In this document: positions 14,413 to 14,680 of the stretch, one piece after another
Layout: each line of letters starts with the position of its first letter
How positions within the stretch are numbered: position 1 is the first letter of the stretch
NCBI GenBank assembly: GCA_900546385.1
Contig: URCT01000065.1
Location: 1-14,680 of the forward strand
Direction: 5' to 3'
Origin: an uncultured Eubacteriales bacterium
Lineage (GTDB): Bacteria > Bacillota > Clostridia > Oscillospirales > CAG-382
Length of the DNA: 14,680 bases
The notes under the pieces: model-generated
Told to the model about the DNA's origin: nothing
Seen by the model: only the letters and a program-made list of their open reading frames with translations
Database searches by the model: none
Made by a program: the position numbers and the translations under genes

Positions 14413-14456
14413 AAAAAATGACTGCCGCAAGTTTTGCCTTGCTGCAGTCATTTTTA
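14413..14456 (+). terminator. Rho-independent terminator after the acyltransferase
   Basis: TGACTGC (14419-14425) and GCAGTCA (14444-14450) form a perfect stem, extended inward after a C/T mismatch by GCAAG/CTTGC around a 6-base loop. It is flanked by A6 before and T5 after, so it could act on both strands. It starts 18 bases after the stop codon. Confidence 0.92.
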
Positions 14457-14468
14457 TACTTATTCTCC

Positions 14469-14553
14469 GCGCGGATTGGCTGTCGGGGCTCCCGAAAATA
14501 CGCTCATTTCCGTTTTGCTCTGAGCCGCAAGTCGCACCAGACGCGCGGCGGAG
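14469..14553 (+). repeat. 85-base intergenic direct repeat, copy 1
   Basis: The stretch from GCGCGGATTGGC to GCGCGGCGGAG recurs at 14598-14680. Differences are two substitutions and two single-base indels. Inside is a small hairpin, TCGGG/CCCGA (14483-14495), followed by A4. CTCCGCGCG just at and before its left end (14465-14473) is nearly the inverse of its right end. In one frame the repeat translates as an open peptide, but there is no ribosome binding site or conserved start. Confidence 0.9.
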
Positions 14554-14555
14554 TT

Positions 14556-14569
14556 ACAGCGCATGCTGT
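14556..14569 (+). repeat. Small palindrome between the two long repeats
   Basis: ACAGC and GCTGT flank GCAT, a 5-base-pair stem with a 4-base loop, in the 44-base spacer between the long repeats. The rest of this spacer shows no feature. Confidence 0.4.
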
Positions 14570-14597
14570 GCTTTTTCCTTTACCGCCACAGCGTTTT

Positions 14598-14680
14598 GCG
14601 CGAATTGGCTGTCGGGCTCCCGAAAAAACGCTCATTTCCGTTTTGCTCTGAGCCGCAAGCGCACCAGACGCGCGGCGGAG
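14598..14680 (+). repeat. 83-base intergenic direct repeat, copy 2 (reaches the window edge)
   Basis: Nearly identical to copy 1. It ends exactly at the last base of the window at the same point where copy 1 ends, so I cannot tell whether further copies follow. The repeat-to-repeat period is 129 bases. It is not CRISPR-like: the units are too long and only two are present. Confidence 0.9.

Noticed and set aside
14418..14651. 77-codon open frame on the plus strand over the terminator and long repeats
   Set aside because: It starts inside the terminator stem, lacks a ribosome binding site, and its similar parts come from the DNA repeat shifting frame between copies.
14469..14680. Possible CRISPR array
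   Set aside because: Only two units are present, each over 80 bases with a 44-base spacer, and there are no cas genes nearby.

Overview
The window looks like chromosome of a Bacillota bacterium of the class Clostridia, probably a gut-type Oscillospirales or Eubacteriales relative with roughly 50 to 55 percent GC. This rests on gene order (rpmG-secE-nusG-rplK-rplA; lon followed by engB/ysxC), a single-chain alpha2-type glycyl-tRNA synthetase, strong purine-rich ribosome binding sites and consensus sigma-A promoters. The species cannot be fixed from the sequence alone.

Left part (1-4976, minus strand). At the left edge is the N-terminus of a UvrD/AddA-type helicase, overlapping by ATGA the end of a YigZ/IMPACT-family gene. 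Upstream of both is an NSS-family sodium-coupled transporter with its own extended -10 promoter. Further right is a ribosome/translocation operon read leftwards: rpmG (a 49-codon gene), secE, nusG, rplK, rplA. It starts at a near-perfect promoter (4893-4921) and stops at a rho-independent terminator (2301-2335) right after rplA. The usual rplJ-rplL do not follow. The nusG-rplK spacer carries stacked hairpins and a likely L1-binding element mimicking the 23S rRNA L1 site.

Middle (4977-7300, plus strand). A divergent promoter drives an AI-2E/PerM-family membrane protein and plsY, the acyl-phosphate glycerol-3-phosphate acyltransferase. A 244-base intergenic stretch follows with a 7-base tandem repeat, two 38-base imperfect direct repeats that each fold, and an inverted repeat near the lon start.

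Right part (7301-14680, plus strand). lon, engB (ysxC), lysA and glyS lie in one direction without a visible terminator between them; a promoter-like pair overlaps the lysA stop and could serve glyS separately. A terminator follows glyS, then a lone membrane acyltransferase (acyltransferase 3 family) with its own terminator, then a gene-free tail holding two nearly identical 83-85 base direct repeats, the second reaching the window edge.

Most of the window is housekeeping: translation, protein export, proteolysis, lysine/peptidoglycan precursor and phospholipid synthesis. I found no undescribed multi-gene system. The points worth a second look are the two intergenic repeat families, the acidic insertion in NusG, the L1 leader element, the rplKA unit detached from rplJL, and the structured rpmG leader.
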